Source of the DNA: Telmatactis stephensoni
Lineage: Eukaryota > Cnidaria > Anthozoa > Actiniaria > Isophelliidae
Reading direction: 5' to 3'
DNA: 64,000 nt
Assembly: GCA_029948255.1 (NCBI GenBank)
Contig: JALIZF010001907.1
Span: forward strand, 998,001 to 1,062,000
Under the pieces are notes generated by a model. The model ran no database searches. It was not told the origin of the DNA and saw only the letters and a list, made by a program, of their open reading frames with translations. Positions 59,730 to 64,000 of the stretch are shown in pieces. The first letter of the stretch is position 1. Each line of letters opens with the position of its first letter. The position numbers and the translations under genes were made by a program.

Positions 59730-62700
59730 ATGTCGGACAAGGAGGAAGATTCGAACCCCGCTTCTCGCGAAGGTAGCAAGCAAACCTTGAAAAGTGCCAC
59801 TGAAAAACTTAAAGCAGAAGCTCTTAGACGCCTCAAACTTGAAGACGCCGAATATGACGATGAAAAAGGAAGAGAAGACGGGGGTAGTAATGGGGGTAGC
59901 GGGGAATCATCAAATGTTGCCCTCTCGCCGTCAGACCAACAGCAGTTGAACCAAGCAAATAAAGAAGAAACGGATTTGCCCAAAGACAGTAATGACATTA
60001 AAGAAGACCAAAACAATCCTGAGATGTCTGAACAACAAAAAACTGACAACAAAGATGAAGGTGGCCAAGAAAAACAGGGAAAAGAGGACACAAATTTGGA
60101 TGATAGTTCATCTAAACAGGACATTGAACTGGCTTCTGGAGAAGGAGAGTCGACTAAAATAGGCGAGAAACCAACTGAGGGAGATAATATTTCGAGTTTA
60201 GATACTAGTAAGGGAGGTAATGAGAGTAAAGATGGGCATGAAGATTCGATTACTGATAAACTAAATGCTGAAAATGTTGGCAGTAATGATGAAAAGACTT
60301 CAGTCCCTGCTACAGATAGGCCTACCTCAGGTTCCTCTAGACCTGGGTCAAGGACAAAAGGCTCACGCCCAGCATCAGCTAAGCCTACCTCAGGTTCTCC
60401 TAGACCAGGGTCTGGGATGAGAAGCTCACGCCCAGCATCAGCCAAGGATGACAGTCAAGATGTTTCACAATCAGAGGTACCAAAGGAAGAAACTCAAGAA
60501 AAAGTTAGCATGCCAAGCAAGCCAGAGTCAAGTGGAAAATCTGGAAATGCACAACATGAAAAAGAAACAGGGAATGAGCTGGCAGAATCTTCAAGTACCA
60601 AAGATGAAGATAAACAAGATTCAGTGGATATTGGAAGTGCAGATTCTACTGGCACTAAAAATGCAAAAAATGTTTCCAATTTAGAAAAACCTGGTGACCA
60701 AACTTCCCAATCAGCTGCTACAGAAACCATGCCCTCCGATTCTAAACCAAGTGACTCAAATTCTGAATCAGTACAGGCTGGGGATATTGAAAAGAATGCT
60801 GATGAAGTATCACCTCCATTAAATGAATTAACAGAGGGGCAATCCAGTAATAAGGATATTAATGTCCCTGTAGGTTCTACTAAAGCTGAATCAGGAGAAA
60901 AAGATTTAAGTTCTTCTGTAGAACGTGATAGTGTAGATGCTGATAAGAAATCTGTTTCAAAACAGGATGAAAAGGACAGTAGCTCAGAAGGTAAAGGAGA
61001 GCCAGAAAAAGGCACTGAAGACAAACAGGAGAAATCTCCACAAGGGGAGGCTGAGACTTCTGAAGGAAAAGAACAAACTGCCGTTACTGATGCAAAAGAT
61101 AGTACTTCAGAAGATAAAGGAGATAGTGTTGTTGATGCTGTGAAAGACAGCAGCTTACAAGATAAAGAAGACAAAGAGAAAGAATCTTCAAAAGGTGAAG
61201 GTGAGATTTCCAAAGAGAAAGGACAAACTGATGTTACTGGTTTGCAGAGTGATGCAAGTGGGAAAGAGACAACTGGAGAGCAAAAACGTGATTCAGAAAG
61301 TCAACAATTAAGTGAGAGTGATGTTGCTGGCTCAAAGAGTGGTGCAAGTGGGAAAGAGACAACTGGAGAGCAAAAACGTGATTCAGAAAGTCAACAATTA
61401 AGTGAGAGTGATAAAAAGGATGAAAAATCAAGCAAAGAAACAATCCAAGAAGAGGGAGGTGAAGAAGGAAAAGATGGTAAAAAGAAGAAAAAATCTAAAA
61501 AGGACAAAAAGAATGAGATGGGAGAGAGTATTGAGTCTGTTGAAGGAGAGAAGGATCAACAAGATGAAGGAGAAGCAACAGCTGTAAATGATGTACTTAC
61601 AATTGAAGGTAAAGTTAAAAGATATTACCCAATAGGTCCCACACATGTACCATATTAGATAACAACATGAATGTCCTTGTAGCTCATTAAATGATTTTGG
61701 AATTTTTTGGAGAACATTTCCCATTCCCATTGCCTATCTCTCAGTGACTTGTTGTGACTGGTTGAGCTCCATAATATTTCATTGCATAATGTCTCAATGT
61801 TTCCTATAAATTTGCTTTGTATTTTCCCAAGAGGATTGAAATGGAATGACAATGAAATAATGTAGAGGTTAACCAAAGGAGGGAGGGAGAAAGGGAAGGG
61901 GTTGGGGGGGGGGGGGGGGTATTCCCTTACAAAAGTGGTAAGGGTGCCTGATGGACCTTTTAGGGTCAAAAATATGACCCGCTCATACCTTTTAGGGTTT
62001 CCAGTTCATAGCGTACCTTTTAGGGTCACCATGCAGGATAACAAAAATCACATAAAGATTGAAATGATCTCACTTACGAATATTCTTTATAAAAAATATT
62101 AGTTGAATGTGGTCGTACCTTTTAATGTATAAAATTGGCATCTTCGATAATTTACATGTACCTTTAAGGGTCATTTTCAAAACCCTCCGTCAAGCACCCC
62201 TACCACTTTTGTAAGGGAGTACCCCTGGGATAAGGAGAAGAAGAAGCTCTCTCCCTGAACCCATTCCCTTCCTCCTTCCATCCCCCCCCCCCCACCATCT
62301 CCAGAGCCTGTTGTAGGCTAATGTAGAGGTCTGCTTTTCAAGCTCTCAGTGTTTAATTTACTTTATAACTTACAAAATCTTTCTAATGATAGTGTCGTTA
62401 ATAACTAGAAATCTTTTTCAAATGATATTTTATTTTTCAGTTGAAGAAGGAGAGGAAGGAGAGAGAGTTTTGCCTGATGACTTCTACTATGACTATGACA
62501 GTCTTGTCTCTAAACCACACTATAGTGAAGGAATTCCTGGTGAACTTCTCTCATTACAGTATCCTTTGTAGCACTTTGAGCATTTAACAGCATTGTTTTG
62601 GTTTATATTGCCTTTGCTCTGATTGATTGAGAATTGTCTGTGATTACATGTCATTGAATATCTTATGTGTGTCCTTATGTGTGTGCTTGGTTGAAATGCT

Positions 62701-64000
62701 TCAATAAAATAATATCATATAAAACAAATAGATTACATTTTTCCATGGGTCTGTACTCTTACTAATATATTCATAAAGGGGATCATAAAAAAAATTAATG
62801 AGGGTATTAACATTATTACTGGTGACTTGGTAGTTTACATAATGGCCCTCAAATAGGAATCCTAACTGACAAGGAGGTAAACCAGTTGGCTATTTACAAG
62901 CATGGTCGAGAAACTGAATTTGAACTAGGGGCTGCCTGGAACAAATTCAGAGTCAGATAGTGGTCAGAGTGGGGACTTGAACTCGGGACCACCGGATTGC
63001 AAGACAGACGCTCTGACCACTCGACCATGCTGCCTCCTTCTCTTCCTTATACCATGATACCATTTCCCACTTATACCAAATCTTCTCTCATGTACATGTC
63101 TCTAAACCCTTAAAATAATTATCTCAGCTCAAAGATTTTGTACCTTGCTCTATGATTGATGATATTGCAGTTATGAAGCCTTAACAAACCTCTAGCCATT
63201 CATTTGGATATGAGTGTACCAAGCGATCCAACCTACATGTTATGGATGAGGAAACTATTCTATTTTCGGCTGGTAATATGGTCCAGCTGCTCAACATCAA
63301 AACACAAGAACAGACCTACTTTAGAACAACTGGTGGTGGCGGAATTGGAGCAATAGCTGTAAGAATAATGACAGTCCTATTTGAATTCAGTATTTCCTTC
63401 AGCTAGAAGCTGGTCTCCCAGGAAGCCACCTCTTTCCTTCAATACACCATTTTCAGGATATTTAAAACTACTACACAGAATAGAAAGAAGTCAAAATAAG
63501 TGTGAGGTGACTTGGAATCAAACTTGGGCCCTCTTTTATCAGAAAACCAAGCTCTAACCAACTGAGCTACACTTGTTCCTTATTCTGATTATTTGATATT
63601 GCAAAAAAAATAAATTTTAGGAAAGTGAAAGCGAGAAAAAGGATGAAAAAATGAAATATGAATAACTGAAATATTGCATTTCCATTTCTAGGTTCATCCC
63701 AGCAGGAAATATTTTGCCATTGCAGAGAAGGGTATCAAACCTAACATTAACATCTTTGAGTATCCCAGCCTTAAGCTCCATAGAGTATTGCGTGAAGGAA
63801 CAGAAGAAGCCTATTCCAACCTTGACTTTTCTCCTGATGGAACAATGTTGGCTTCAGTTGGAAGCTCACCAGACTTCATGTTAACCATCTGGGATTGGAA
63901 GAATGAGAAGATTATGTTGAGGTACAAGGCTTTCTCTCAGGATATCTACAAAGTAGCCTTCTCTGCTGATAATGAAGGACATGTGAATACTTGTGGATCT
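59730..64000 (+). CDS. CFAP44: CFAP44, cilia- and flagella-associated protein (5' part)
   Basis: CFAP44 (WDR52) is a WD-repeat axonemal protein of the tether/tether-head complex that controls inner-arm dynein I1 and flagellar beating. Exons: 59730-61608, 62441-62558, 63196-63358, 63692 to beyond 64000; all junctions are GT/AG and in phase. Residues 1 to about 630 form a Glu/Ser/Lys-rich disordered extension, including two 21-residue RPTSG...RPASAK repeats and two 30-residue SGKETTGEQKRDSESQQLSE repeats. The conserved part starts LPDDFYYDYDSLVSKPHYSE and continues SFGYECTKRSN, TTGGGGIGAIA, EKGIKPNINIFEYPSLKLHR and WDWKNEKIMLRYKAFSQDIY, which opens the first WD propeller. The extension is much longer than I recall for the vertebrate N-terminus. 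The gene is cut by the window end. The antisense open frames across exon 1 are shadows. Confidence 0.93.
61916..62225. mobile_element. 310-bp inverted-repeat element in CFAP44 intron 1
   Basis: The ends GGGGTATTCCCTTACAAAAG and CTTTTGTAAGGGAGTACCCC are inverted over about 31 bp. The interior has several TACCTTTTAGGGT copies. A run of G directly abuts its left end (61904-61919). Confidence 0.75.
62805..63045 (-). mobile_element. tRNA-derived SINE, family S2
   Basis: Minus strand: GCAGCATGGTCGAGTGGTCA (A-box) and CCGAGTTCAAGTCCCC (B-box), followed by a unique body reading towards AACTACCAAGTCACC. It differs from family S1 in head and body. It lies in CFAP44 intron 2 and is not an intact tRNA. 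Confidence 0.7.
63395..63580 (-). mobile_element. tRNA-derived SINE, family S1
   Basis: Minus strand: CAAGTGTAGCTCAGTTGGTT (A-box), AAGTTTGATTCC (B-box), TTTTGACTTCTTTC, TAGTTTTAAATATCC and CCTGGGAGACCAGCTTC. It matches 13207-13458 and lies in CFAP44 intron 3. Confidence 0.8.

Noticed and set aside
59684..60445. 253-codon minus-strand open frame and another at 60494-61213
   Set aside because: Antisense shadows of the CFAP44 exon 1; Ser/Leu/Phe-rich composition is what the complement of Glu/Ser/Lys codons gives.

Overview
The window is eukaryotic, AT-rich and intron-dense. Four animal gene orthologues can be reconstructed from protein-level conservation plus exact GT/AG junctions with matching phases. 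Intron density, ancestral animal gene content and the mix of short inverted-repeat elements, tRNA-derived SINEs and a Penelope-like fragment suggest an invertebrate, most likely an anthozoan cnidarian (sea anemone or coral). That placement is inference; no sequence search was possible.

Layout. 1-6.1 kb: intergenic, with several inverted-repeat elements and a 33-bp tandem array. 6169-17553 (minus): ASCC2, ASC-1/RQT complex subunit with a CUE ubiquitin-binding domain, 11 coding exons, one exon carrying two frame breaks. Its 4.4-kb intron holds a plus-strand ORF of unknown function (10589-11398) that runs into a decaying tandem repeat. 17.6-22.3 kb: intergenic, with two large foldback elements. 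22291-44795 (minus): a complete type II diacylglycerol kinase (delta/eta type), 33 coding exons, predicted 1257 residues, PH-C1-C1-DAGKc-DAGKa-SAM. 44.8-51.1 kb: intergenic, repeats and weak exon-like blocks. 51152-51787 (plus): last three exons of an unidentified gene. 52048-57747 (minus): Na+/K+-ATPase beta subunit, 5 exons, 285 residues. 57.7-59.7 kb: intergenic. 59730-64000 (plus): start of CFAP44, a WD-repeat axonemal protein, with a very long acidic N-terminal extension; it runs off the window.

The four named genes do unrelated housekeeping or ciliary jobs and show no operon-like relation. The most distinctive feature is the mobile-element load. At least six small foldback elements are present, four of them with a perfect or 8/9 matching 9-bp target duplication (the Mutator signature). 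One is caught inside a repeat whose uninterrupted paralogue is also in the window, and another is nested inside a Penelope-like element with long inverted terminal repeats. Three copies of a second family have TA duplications and two of them sit within about 35 bp of splice sites. A tRNA-derived SINE family appears to end in GAAT microsatellites.
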